Assembly (NCBI GenBank): GCA_028293685.1 | Contig: JAQGOI010000173.1 | Location: 1-14,082, forward strand | DNA length: 14,082 nucleotides | Source: Lysobacteraceae bacterium | GTDB lineage: Bacteria; Pseudomonadota; Gammaproteobacteria; Xanthomonadales; Xanthomonadaceae | Direction of reading: 5' to 3' | In this document: positions 7,170 to 12,834 of the stretch, one piece after another | Layout of the letters: every line of letters starts with the position of its first letter | How positions within the stretch are numbered: the stretch's first letter is position 1 | Notes under the pieces: model-generated | What the model saw: only the letters and a program-made list of their open reading frames with translations | What the model was told of the DNA's origin: nothing | The model's database searches: none | Translations under genes and position numbers: made by a program

Positions 7170-7703
7170 CTACGTCCCGCTGAGCTGGGTCTTCAGCGCA
7201 GCGATCAGCTGCGTGGCGCCAGCGCTGTCGGCGGGCATGCCCCGAGGGTCCACGGCCGAAACGTAGACGCCGGCATCGGTCTTGGTCACGCGTACCAGGA
7301 AATTCGACCCCTGGTAGCTGACATCGTAGGTGCCCAGCAATTGCGCCTTGCTGGCGATGGCGACGCCTGGTGTGGCGGCGAGGGCCGTGCCGACCTTGTC
7401 GAACACGCCATCGCGATCACCCGCGACGACAAACCCCGATGCGCTGCTCGCAGGCCGTACCGTCGACAGGCTTGAACGGGTTACCGATTGCGTGCCGGCG
7501 TCCGGAACCTGCATGGCGCCCTGCGTATCGGGATGATCGAGATCCGGTGGAACTTCAAGCGGACGACTCTCGGGGCTCATCTGGTAGGCGGTGTTCTTCT
7601 TGCCAAACCAATGACACCCCGCCATCGCCGCGGTGGCGGCGACGACCACGGACATCGTAAGCAGGCGTGCAACGTGGAAACGTCGGATCTGGAGCTGGCG
7701 CAT
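7170..7703 (-). CDS. bamC: Short BamC-like outer-membrane lipoprotein (BAM complex component)
   Basis: BamC is an accessory lipoprotein of the machine that folds beta-barrel proteins into the outer membrane; it binds BamD through an unstructured N-terminal stretch. This 177-residue protein has a signal segment (about 12-28), lipobox AMAGC with C30, then RPLEVPPDL (47-55), the characteristic BamC segment that contacts BamD, and one helix-grip-like region (about 89-175). E. coli BamC has about 344 residues with two such domains, so this is roughly half size. Position directly after dapA matches E. coli dapA-bamC (nlpB). I choose the ATG at 7703 because GAGGAG (7716-7711) stands seven bases upstream; a TTG at 7718 would put that site inside the gene. 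The next gene appears to carry a related second domain. Confidence 0.85.
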   Translation of the reverse strand: MRQLQIRRFHVARLLTMSVVVAATAAMAGCHWFGKKNTAYQMSPESRPLEVPPDLDHPDTQGAMQVPDAGTQSVTRSSLSTVRPASSASGFVVAGDRDGVFDKVGTALAATPGVAIASKAQLLGTYDVSYQGSNFLVRVTKTDAGVYVSAVDPRGMPADSAGATQLIAALKTQLSGT

Positions 7704-7710
7704 TAGAAAT

Positions 7711-7716
7711 CTCCTC
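7711..7716 (-). promoter_or_regulatory. Ribosome binding site fixing the bamC start
   Basis: GAGGAG on the minus strand, seven bases before the ATG at 7703. It lies in the short space after the dapA stop at 7722 and rules out the in-frame TTG at 7718. Confidence 0.75.
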
Positions 7717-7721
7717 AAAGG

Positions 7722-8639
7722 TCAAGCCGCAGGAATGTTGCGGCAGGTTTGCTCCAGTTGCTGAAGCCAATCGGTCAGGCGGGCCGCACGCTCGGCATGT
7801 GCGGGTGACAGTGGCGTCAACGGCAGGCGCAAACCGCGACCGATTCCAAGGCGCGACAGGATCGCCTTCAGTGGAATCGGGTTCGGCTCGACAGCCAGAA
7901 AATCATACGCGTCATGCAACTGCGCATCCCAGGTCGTGGCGTCTTCGGACTTGCCGCCCAGCGCCAGGTCGCACAACTTGCGCATGACCGCCGGCAGCGC
8001 ATTCGACGCCACCGAAACGAGGCCGTCGGCGCCAGACAGCATGGCGCGGGCAGCCGTGGGGTCATCACCGCTGAGCACGGTGAATGCGCCAGTACGCAAC
8101 GGCAGCAGTTCGGCCATTCTTTCGGCATCGGAGCGGGCTTCCTTGATCCCGATGATGCGCTCATGAACGGCCAGGCCAGCGACCGTGGTCGGAAGCAGGT
8201 CGCAGCCAGTACGTCCCGGCACGTTGTAGAGCACGACCGGCAACGCACCATCGTCCGCTATCGCACGGTAGTGTGCGACCAGGCCATCCTGGGTCGGGCG
8301 GACATACGGCGGAGTCACCACCAGCGCGGCATCGGCGCCCAGCGCGCCGGCACGCCGGGTCTGCTCGATCGTCTTGGCCGTGTTGGATTGCCCGGTGCCA
8401 GCCAGAACCGGAATCCGGCCCGCGACGTATTCAACCGCGCTGCGCAGCAGCGTGTCGTATTCGATGTCGTACAAGGCAGCAGCCTCGCCGGTCGATCCGG
8501 CGACCACGACGCCTTGTGTGCCGCTTTCCAGCTGCCATTCGAGCAATCGACGCCAGCCGTCAAGGTCAAGCTCGCCAGCAGCCGTGAATGGCGTGGCCAG
8601 TGCGGTAACGCTGCCGGCAATGCGTAAATCGCCGCTCAT
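7722..8639 (-). CDS. dapA: 4-hydroxy-tetrahydrodipicolinate synthase DapA
   Basis: Condenses pyruvate with aspartate semialdehyde, the first committed step to diaminopimelate and lysine, feeding peptidoglycan. The 305-residue TIM-barrel has Schiff-base K166 in GIKEA, Y138 in [10 protein letters not shown] and R143 in the same motif. The usual GTTGES loop reads GSTGEA, so the first threonine of the proton relay is Ser49 followed by Thr50; I recall this as normal for Xanthomonas DapA, and it should remain functional. The ATG at 8639 gives the family N-terminus ([18 protein letters not shown]). A longer reading to 8828 runs through the divergent gcvR region and is rejected. No clear Shine-Dalgarno is seen. 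It heads an operon with the two lipoprotein genes. Confidence 0.96.
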   Translation of the reverse strand: MSGDLRIAGSVTALATPFTAAGELDLDGWRRLLEWQLESGTQGVVVAGSTGEAAALYDIEYDTLLRSAVEYVAGRIPVLAGTGQSNTAKTIEQTRRAGALGADAALVVTPPYVRPTQDGLVAHYRAIADDGALPVVLYNVPGRTGCDLLPTTVAGLAVHERIIGIKEARSDAERMAELLPLRTGAFTVLSGDDPTAARAMLSGADGLVSVASNALPAVMRKLCDLALGGKSEDATTWDAQLHDAYDFLAVEPNPIPLKAILSRLGIGRGLRLPLTPLSPAHAERAARLTDWLQQLEQTCRNIPAA

Positions 8640-8683
8640 ATGGACACAACCATGCGGATGCGGCACCTGTCTGGGCAAAACAC

Positions 8684-8713
8684 ATGTTACTTGCGGCTTC
8701 AAAGGACGGGCAA
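8684..8713 (-). promoter_or_regulatory. Candidate promoter for dapA operon
   Basis: On the minus strand, TTGCCC (8713-8708) and TAACAT (8689-8684) are 18 bp apart, giving a start near 8677 and a leader of about 38 nt. It overlaps the candidate gcvR promoter on the other strand, so polymerase binding in the two directions may compete. Confidence 0.4.
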
Positions 8714-8720
8714 GTATGCT
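8691..8720 (+). promoter_or_regulatory. Candidate promoter for gcvR-bcp
   Basis: TTGCGG (8691-8696) and TATGCT (8715-8720) are 18 bp apart. The -10 contains the in-frame ATG at 8716, so a transcript starting near 8727 could not use that ATG, which supports the TTG start at 8791. The leader then contains a GCCCCG (8733-8738) / CGGGGC (8754-8759) inverted repeat with a 15-nt loop. Confidence 0.4.
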
Positions 8721-8790
8721 GGCGCGGACCCCGCCCCGCTGCACGCAAGGCAACGGGGCTGCCGTCAACCCCTCCGCCGCGGACGCCGCC

Positions 8791-9357
8791 TTGACTGATC
8801 CAGATACCGCTTCGCGTCCTGCGCCCAACGAGAATCACCTGCTGATCAACGCCTATTCGACGCATCCGCAGTCGCCTCTGCTGGCGGTGACGCGGCGGAT
8901 CGCCGACAGCGGTTGCAACCTGGTCGATACCCGGTTGAGCACGGTCGGTCGGGATGTGTCCGTCACCGCGCTGGCGACCGGCTCGTGGGACGCCGTCGCA
9001 AAACTCGAGGCGATGCTGACGCGTCTGGAGCGCGAGGAGGGTCTGAAGCTGGTGTGGTACCGCACCGGTCCCAAGCCCGTGCAATCCAACCTGCTGCCGT
9101 ACGTCGTCGAAGTCGTTGCGGCCGACAAACCCGGGATCCTGTTCCAGCTGGCCGATTTCTTCGATCGGCAGTCGATCACCATCGAGAGCCTGCACTGCTC
9201 GCGGTATCGCGCGATGCAGACAGGGGCCGAGATGTTCACGGCGCAAGTGACCATCGGCATTCCGGCTGACATGCATATCGCCGCATTGCGCGATGACTTC
9301 CTCGAGTTCTGCGACCATCTGAATCTGGACGCCATCATGGATCCGATGAAGTTCTGA
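8791..9357 (+). CDS. gcvR: Glycine cleavage system repressor-type regulator GcvR (two ACT domains)
   Basis: In E. coli, GcvR binds glycine and the activator GcvA to keep the gcv operon off; whether this organism has GcvA cannot be seen here. The two ACT domains lie at about 16-90 ([11 protein letters not shown], then [14 protein letters not shown]) and 103-186 ([21 protein letters not shown], a classic ACT ligand segment). Starting at TTG 8791 gives 188 residues, close to E. coli's 190, with an N-terminus like remembered homologues (MTDP). The alternative ATG at 8716 would add 25 low-complexity residues and lies inside a -10-like element. A GGA precedes the TTG by seven bases. The stop overlaps the bcp ATG (TGATG). 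The dapA | gcvR-bcp arrangement equals that of E. coli. Confidence 0.9.
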   Translation: MTDPDTASRPAPNENHLLINAYSTHPQSPLLAVTRRIADSGCNLVDTRLSTVGRDVSVTALATGSWDAVAKLEAMLTRLEREEGLKLVWYRTGPKPVQSNLLPYVVEVVAADKPGILFQLADFFDRQSITIESLHCSRYRAMQTGAEMFTAQVTIGIPADMHIAALRDDFLEFCDHLNLDAIMDPMKF

Positions 9358-9416
9358 TGGTCCAGGACGCGACGGTTCAGGACGCGATGGGTCAGAACGC
9401 GATGGCTCAGCACCAC
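9357..9416 (+). repeat. 15-bp tandem repeat at the 5' end of bcp
   Basis: Four consecutive 15-bp units begin at 9357, 9372, 9387 and 9402. Units 1 and 2 differ at two bases, unit 3 at three from unit 2, and unit 4 is degraded. Each encodes five residues: [20 protein letters not shown]. Units 1, 3 and 4 begin with an in-frame ATG, and CAGGACGCG before unit 3 can act as a Shine-Dalgarno. Confidence 0.85.
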
Positions 9417-9887
9417 GAGCCCCTGCTCGGACAGACGGTTGCGGACCTGCCGCTGACATTGTCCAGCGGTGCGGCGAAATCCCTCTCTGACTTTCGCGGA
9501 CGCTGGCTGGTGCTTTACTTCTATCCAAAAGACAGCACACCGGGATGCACGACCGAAGCCGTCGCCTTCGACGCGATGCTGCCTAAGTTCCGGCAGCTGG
9601 GCGCGGTGGTGCTCGGTGTCTCGCGCGATTCACTCAAGTCGCACGGCAACTTCGTCGCCAAGCAGGGACTGCAGTTCGACCTGGCCAGCGATCTCGACCA
9701 ATCGCTGTGCCAGGCGTTCGATGTCATCAAGGAAAAGAATCTGTACGGCCGCAAATCGCTCGGCATCGAACGCAGTACGTTCCTGCTCGATCCTGCAGGC
9801 GTGGTGCGTCGGGTGTGGCGCCGGGTAAAGGTGCCCGGTCATGCGCAGGATGTTTTTTCCGCACTCCAGGCCGCCAGGGCGCAATGA
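9357..9887 (+). CDS. bcp: Thioredoxin-dependent peroxiredoxin Bcp/PrxQ
   Basis: Cytoplasmic thiol peroxidase for H2O2 and organic hydroperoxides. The protein is 176 residues, about 20 longer than usual because of the repeat-encoded N-terminus. The thioredoxin fold begins with WLVLYFYPKDSTPGCTTEA, and the peroxidatic cysteine is C64. The E. coli-type resolving cysteine five residues later is absent (position 69 is Val). The Xanthomonas/Xylella-type resolving cysteine at +36 is also replaced: position 100 is Val in NFVAKQ. The only other cysteine is C118 (QSLCQAF). GVSRDSLKSH and the conserved catalytic-fold segments are intact. The first ATG (9357) overlaps the gcvR stop; ATGs at 9387 and 9402 are real alternatives, the first with AGGA four bases upstream. 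Confidence 0.93.
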   Translation: MVQDATVQDAMGQNAMAQHHEPLLGQTVADLPLTLSSGAAKSLSDFRGRWLVLYFYPKDSTPGCTTEAVAFDAMLPKFRQLGAVVLGVSRDSLKSHGNFVAKQGLQFDLASDLDQSLCQAFDVIKEKNLYGRKSLGIERSTFLLDPAGVVRRVWRRVKVPGHAQDVFSALQAARAQ

Positions 9888-9914
9888 ACGATTTTCACAA
9901 TTACTTATTCCTGC

Positions 9915-9933
9915 CGACCGGCACTGCCGGTTG
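9915..9933 (+). other. Stem-loop between bcp and phoH
   Basis: CGACCGGC (9915-9922) pairs with GCCGGTTG (9926-9933) around ACT, with one G-U pair. No T-tract follows on either strand, so termination is doubtful. It may slow read-through or mark an mRNA processing point between gcvR-bcp and the PhoH gene. Confidence 0.35.
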
Positions 9934-9972
9934 CGAAGGCCTATCCCGTTTGCAGCCCAGGAATCCCGCCGC

Positions 9973-11370
9973 ATGACGCGTAGCAAGCGCATCTATGTCC
10001 TCGATACCAACGTGCTCATGCACGATCCCACCGCGCTGTTCAAATTCGAGGAACACGACGTATTCCTGCCCATGCAGGTGATCGAGGAGCTCGACAACGC
10101 CAAGAAGGGCACCTCCGAAGCCAGCCGCAATGCGCGCCAGGTCAGCCGGTTTCTCAACGAGCTGATCCAGGCCGGCGGCAGCGCCAACATCACCTCCGGG
10201 ATTCCGCTGGTGCTGCCGCACGGATTGCAACTGCGCGGCAGCGAAAGCAACGGCAAGCTGCATTTCCAGACCGGCAATTTCGACGCAGGCAAGCGCTTCG
10301 GCGCCGTCATCCCGGACAACCACATCCTGGGCGCAATCCTCGCGCTCAAGGAAAGCACGCCGACCACGCCGGTGGTCTTCGTGTCGAAAGACATCAACCT
10401 GCGCATCAAGGCATCGATTGCGGGCATCACCAACGAAGACTACGAAAACGATCGCGCGCTGGATGATTTCAGCCTGCTGTACACGGGCGCGACGGAACTG
10501 CCGGGCAACTTCTGGGAGCAGCATGGCAAGGACCTCCGGTCATGGACCGATGCCGGGCGTACGTTCTATGAAATCAGTCGCACACAGGATGACGGCTGGT
10601 ACCCCAACCAGTTTCTTTACCTGCCTGGCGACGACGAGGCCGAACTCAAGGTCACGAAGGTCGGCGAAAGCAAGGTCACGCTGCAGATCGTCGATGACTA
10701 CCGGCATTCGCAACATGCCGTCTGGGGAATACTTGCGCGCAACCGTGAGCAGAACTTCGCGCTCAATGCGCTGATGGATCCGGAGATCGACTTCGTCACG
10801 CTGCTGGGCACGGCGGGCACCGGCAAGACACTGCTGGCACTGGCGGCAGGACTTGCGCAGACGATGGACCAGCAGCGCTATCGCGAGATCATCATGACGC
10901 GCGCAACCGTCAGCGTCGGTGAGGACATCGGCTTCCTGCCGGGCACGGAGGAAGAAAAAATGACGCCGTGGATGGGCGCGCTGACCGACAACCTCGAAGT
11001 GCTTACGCACAACCAGACGGGTGGATCCTGGGGACGCGCGGCAACCAACGACCTGCTCGCCAGCCGCATCAAGATCCGCTCGATGAACTTCATGCGTGGC
11101 CGAACATTCCTCAGCCGCTGGCTGATCCTGGACGAGGCGCAGAACCTCACGCCAAAGCAGATGAAAACCCTGATCACCCGCGCCGGTCCCGGGACCAAGA
11201 TCGTCTGCCTGGGCAACGTCGAGCAGATCGACACGCCATACCTGACCGAGACCACGTCGGGCCTGACGTACGCTGTCGACCGTTTCAAGGCGTGGGCGCA
11301 CAGTGCGCACATCACCTTGCGACGCGGAGAGCGTTCGCGCCTGGCCGACTACGCGTCGGACGTCCTGTAA
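9973..11370 (+). CDS. PIN-domain plus PhoH-family ATPase (PhoH2/YlaK-like)
   Basis: A 465-residue fusion of an N-terminal PIN ribonuclease-like domain (about 5-150) and a C-terminal PhoH P-loop ATPase (about 255-460). The PIN acidic set is visible: D11 in YVLDTNVLMHDP, E38/E39 in MQVIEELDNAKKG, D115 in AVIPDNHILG and D140 in FVSKDINLR. Walker A is GTAGTGKT (279-286), Walker B is LILDEAQN (384-391), and NVEQID follows as the sensor region. PIN-PhoH proteins studied in mycobacteria are reported to act as ATP-dependent RNA helicase-ribonucleases; that activity is inferred here. The ATG at 9973 has AGGAA nine bases upstream; the open frame to 9841 overlaps bcp and is rejected. It lies 85 bp after bcp and 17 bp before thiD. 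Confidence 0.93.
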   Translation: MTRSKRIYVLDTNVLMHDPTALFKFEEHDVFLPMQVIEELDNAKKGTSEASRNARQVSRFLNELIQAGGSANITSGIPLVLPHGLQLRGSESNGKLHFQTGNFDAGKRFGAVIPDNHILGAILALKESTPTTPVVFVSKDINLRIKASIAGITNEDYENDRALDDFSLLYTGATELPGNFWEQHGKDLRSWTDAGRTFYEISRTQDDGWYPNQFLYLPGDDEAELKVTKVGESKVTLQIVDDYRHSQHAVWGILARNREQNFALNALMDPEIDFVTLLGTAGTGKTLLALAAGLAQTMDQQRYREIIMTRATVSVGEDIGFLPGTEEEKMTPWMGALTDNLEVLTHNQTGGSWGRAATNDLLASRIKIRSMNFMRGRTFLSRWLILDEAQNLTPKQMKTLITRAGPGTKIVCLGNVEQIDTPYLTETTSGLTYAVDRFKAWAHSAHITLRRGERSRLADYASDVL

Positions 11371-11387
11371 TGGCGTAAGCGCTGACC

Positions 11388-12215
11388 ATGGACGATCAGC
11401 GCCCGCTCGCGGCATTGACGATCGCCGGTTCCGATTCCGGCGGCGGTGCCGGCGTCCAGGCGGACCTGAAAACCTTCGCCGCACATTGTGTTCACGGCCT
11501 GAGCGCAATCACGGCGCTGACCGCGCAGCACACCAGCGCGATTGCGTCCATGCACGTGCCGCCGGTCGCCTTCCTGCGCGATCAGATCGACGCGTGTTTC
11601 GACGATTTCCACGTCGGCGCGGTCAAGGTCGGCATGCTGGCAACGGCCGACGTCGTGCTTGCTGTCGCCGAAGCGATCGAACGGCACAAGCCGCCAGCGG
11701 TCGTGCTGGATCCGGTGATGGTTGCAACATCCGGTGCCGCCTTGCTCGACCGCGCAACGCGCGATCTCCTGATTGAGCGTCTGCTGCCGTTGGCCACCCT
11801 TGTCACCCCGAACATGCCCGAGGCTGAAATGCTGCTGGGCTACCGGATTACCTCAAGCGATGATGCCGAAGCGGCGATGGACCGACTGCATGCCCTCGGT
11901 GTATGTGCGGTGTTGCTGAAGGGCGGGCATCTGGATGAAGGCCAGACGGTGGTCGATCGCTTCAGCGACGGCAGCACGCGACGTCGCTTCGTGCATCGGC
12001 GTCTGGTCGTGAATGCGCATGGCACCGGGTGTACGCTCGCTTCGGCCATCGCCGCCAACCTGTGCCGCGGTGAAGAGCTTTTCAGCGCATGTCGTCTCGC
12101 AGGCGACTACGTTTTTGCCGCGCTGCTTGCTGGCTATCGACCCGGCCAGGGCGATGTACTGGTTCTCGATCACTTCGCCGCACGGTCGACAGGCAACAAA
12201 AAAGCCGGCGAGTGA
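11388..12215 (+). CDS. thiD: Hydroxymethylpyrimidine/phosphomethylpyrimidine kinase ThiD
   Basis: Phosphorylates HMP and then HMP-phosphate to the pyrophosphate used by thiamine phosphate synthase; cytoplasmic. The protein is 275 residues, slightly longer than the usual 266. [20 protein letters not shown] (11-30) is the pyrimidine-binding N-terminus, [11 protein letters not shown] (106-116) is conserved, and [12 protein letters not shown] (209-220) holds the anion hole with C215. The ATG at 11388 begins the family N-terminus; no good Shine-Dalgarno is seen. The space to the PhoH gene is 17 bp, so it is probably co-transcribed and has no room for a TPP riboswitch. The last residues, NKKAGE, and the stop are encoded within a terminator hairpin. 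Confidence 0.96.
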   Translation: MDDQRPLAALTIAGSDSGGGAGVQADLKTFAAHCVHGLSAITALTAQHTSAIASMHVPPVAFLRDQIDACFDDFHVGAVKVGMLATADVVLAVAEAIERHKPPAVVLDPVMVATSGAALLDRATRDLLIERLLPLATLVTPNMPEAEMLLGYRITSSDDAEAAMDRLHALGVCAVLLKGGHLDEGQTVVDRFSDGSTRRRFVHRRLVVNAHGTGCTLASAIAANLCRGEELFSACRLAGDYVFAALLAGYRPGQGDVLVLDHFAARSTGNKKAGE

Positions 12216-12226
12216 TCGCCGGCTTT
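12198..12226. terminator. Bidirectional intrinsic terminator for thiD (+) and the tRNA cluster (-)
   Basis: GCCGGCGA (12204-12211) pairs perfectly with TCGCCGGC (12216-12223) around the loop GTGA, which contains the thiD stop codon. Six A residues precede it (12198-12203), giving a U6 tract for minus-strand transcripts coming from tRNA-Arg. TTTCGTGTT follows, a weaker tract for thiD. It is strong toward the minus strand and moderate toward the plus. Confidence 0.85.
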
Positions 12227-12233
12227 CGTGTTG

Positions 12234-12310
12234 TGGTGCGCCCGGAGAGATTCGAACTCCCGACCCCCAAGTTCGTAGCCTGGTGCTCTATCCAGCTGAG
12301 CTACGGGCGC
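12234..12310 (-). tRNA. tRNA-Arg (anticodon ACG)
   Basis: A 77-nt cloverleaf with encoded CCA. Acceptor GCGCCCG pairs with CGGGCGC. The D-arm is GCTC/GAGC, the anticodon stem CCAGG/CTTGG (one G-U) around CTACGAA, and the T-arm GGGAG-TTCGAAT-CTCTC. The anticodon ACG is at 12276-12274; A34 is normally edited to inosine by TadA to read CGU, CGC and CGA. It follows tRNA-Ser on the same strand and precedes a strong terminator. Confidence 0.97.
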
Positions 12311-12319
12311 AGAAGCGGA

Positions 12320-12349
12320 ATTGTGCAGAATCGATGAGGATTCCGTCAA
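12320..12349 (-). promoter_or_regulatory. Candidate promoter for tRNA-Arg
   Basis: On the minus strand, TTGACG (12349-12344) and CACAAT (12325-12320) are 18 bp apart in the 57-bp space between tRNA-Ser and tRNA-Arg. The expected start almost abuts the tRNA 5' end. The -10 is imperfect, and co-transcription with tRNA-Ser is equally possible. Confidence 0.35.
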
Positions 12350-12367
12350 TTCTTTAGTGTGAAACAG

Positions 12368-12460
12368 TGGCGGAGACTGAGGGATTCGAACCCTCGATGG
12401 AGTTTTAAGCCCCATACTCCCTTAGCAGGGGAGCCCCTTCGGCCGCTCGGGCAAGTCTCC
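12368..12460 (-). tRNA. tRNA-Ser (anticodon GCT)
   Basis: A 93-nt class II tRNA with encoded CCA. The acceptor GGAGACT pairs with AGTCTCC, with discriminator G. The anticodon stem CTCCC/GGGAG flanks CTGCTAA, with GCT at 12426-12424 reading AGC and AGU. A long variable arm follows, and the T-arm is GAGGG-TTCGAAT-CCCTC. The order csrA, tRNA-Ser(GCT), tRNA-Arg(ACG) is the same as csrA-serV-argV in E. coli. Confidence 0.97.
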
Positions 12461-12487
12461 ACGCGGGTCCAGCTACGCGAGCGCGGA

Positions 12488-12516
12488 AGAATACCGTCTC
12501 ACCCTCCCCGCGGCAA
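12488..12516 (-). promoter_or_regulatory. tRNA-Ser promoter overlapping the end of csrA
   Basis: On the minus strand, TTGCCG (12516-12511) and TATTCT (12493-12488) are exactly 17 bp apart. The -35 lies in the last codons of csrA and the -10 just after its stop. The start is expected near 12481, about 20 nt before the tRNA, with a GC-rich discriminator (tccgcgctcgcg) typical of stringently controlled stable RNA genes. Confidence 0.55.
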
Positions 12517-12714
12517 ATTGTCCGAATGCGCCTGCGCTCCCTCGATGTCGTCGCCGCGCTGGATTCGTTGATAGATTTCCTCGCGATGTACCGCCACATC
12601 CTTCGGCGCATTGATGCCGATCCGGACCTGGTTGCCCTTGACGCCGAGCACGGTGACAGTCACCGAATCGCCAATCATCAATGTTTCGCCGACGCGGCGC
12701 GTCAGGATCAGCAT
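12499..12714 (-). CDS. csrA: Global post-transcriptional regulator CsrA/RsmA
   Basis: Dimeric RNA-binding protein that recognises GGA motifs in 5' leaders and blocks or stimulates translation of genes for motility, biofilm, carbon storage and, in plant pathogens, virulence. The protein is 71 residues. The first strand, [16 protein letters not shown], and residues 37-47 ([11 protein letters not shown]) with R44 form the RNA-binding surface; both are intact. The C-terminal tail after about residue 58 is variable and includes a histidine and arginine near the end. The ATG at 12714 has GGAG seven bases upstream. The reading from 12765 adds 17 residues that translate the leader hairpin and is rejected. 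The leader carries likely CsrA binding sites, suggesting autoregulation. It sits between alaS and two tRNA genes. Confidence 0.97.
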   Translation of the reverse strand: MLILTRRVGETLMIGDSVTVTVLGVKGNQVRIGINAPKDVAVHREEIYQRIQRGDDIEGAQAHSDNLPRGG

Positions 12715-12720
12715 GTAATT

Positions 12721-12748
12721 CTCCAGTAGCCGGTCGGCACATCCGCCG
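12721..12748 (-). promoter_or_regulatory. Predicted CsrA autoregulatory site in csrA leader
   Basis: On the minus strand, CGGC (12748-12745) and GCCG (12738-12735) form a 4-bp stem presenting the hexaloop GGATGT. This is the loop of the known high-affinity CsrA consensus (ACARGGAUGU type). A second GGA lies in the Shine-Dalgarno CTGGAG (12726-12721), 20 nt downstream, a spacing suited to bridging by one CsrA dimer. Binding would block ribosome access to csrA. Confidence 0.6.
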
Positions 12749-12758
12749 GCTTCGCACC

Positions 12759-12774
12759 CAGGCACGGCTGCCTG
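12759..12774 (-). other. Small stem-loop in csrA leader
   Basis: CAGGCA and TGCCTG form a perfect 6-bp stem around a 4-nt loop, a few bases after the predicted csrA transcription start. It could stabilise the leader or present the nearby upstream GGA (cacggatcg). No T-tract follows. Confidence 0.4.
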
Positions 12775-12792
12775 AGCGATCCGTGGTCAGCA

Positions 12793-12821
12793 AACATAAT
12801 ATCGAACCCGCAGTACGACAA
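12793..12821 (-). promoter_or_regulatory. Candidate csrA promoter
   Basis: On the minus strand, TTGTCG (12821-12816) and TATGTT (12798-12793) are 17 bp apart in the alaS-csrA gap. The expected start near 12786 gives a leader of about 72 nt that contains both hairpins. Alternative -10 readings such as TATTAT lie in the same AT-rich patch, so the exact element is uncertain. Confidence 0.4.
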
Positions 12822-12834
12822 GGGACAAAACACG

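Noticed and set aside
8640..8828. 63-residue N-terminal extension of DapA.
   Set aside because: It reads antisense through the gcvR leader and 5' coding sequence, and DapA homologues begin near the ATG at 8639.
11371..11387. A thiamine (TPP) riboswitch ahead of thiD.
   Set aside because: Only 17 bp separate thiD from the preceding gene, far too short, and no CUGAGA-type element was seen there.
10540..11508. A 322-residue minus-strand frame opposite phoH.
   Set aside because: The plus-strand frame has complete PIN and Walker motifs; the antisense frame has no recognisable domain and continues past both gene boundaries without a ribosome site.
12170..12415. Minus-strand open frame of 81 residues containing PVAQLDRAP...ESLRAHH.
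   Set aside because: This is the translation of the tRNA-Arg gene and surrounding spacer, a well-known spurious ORF type.
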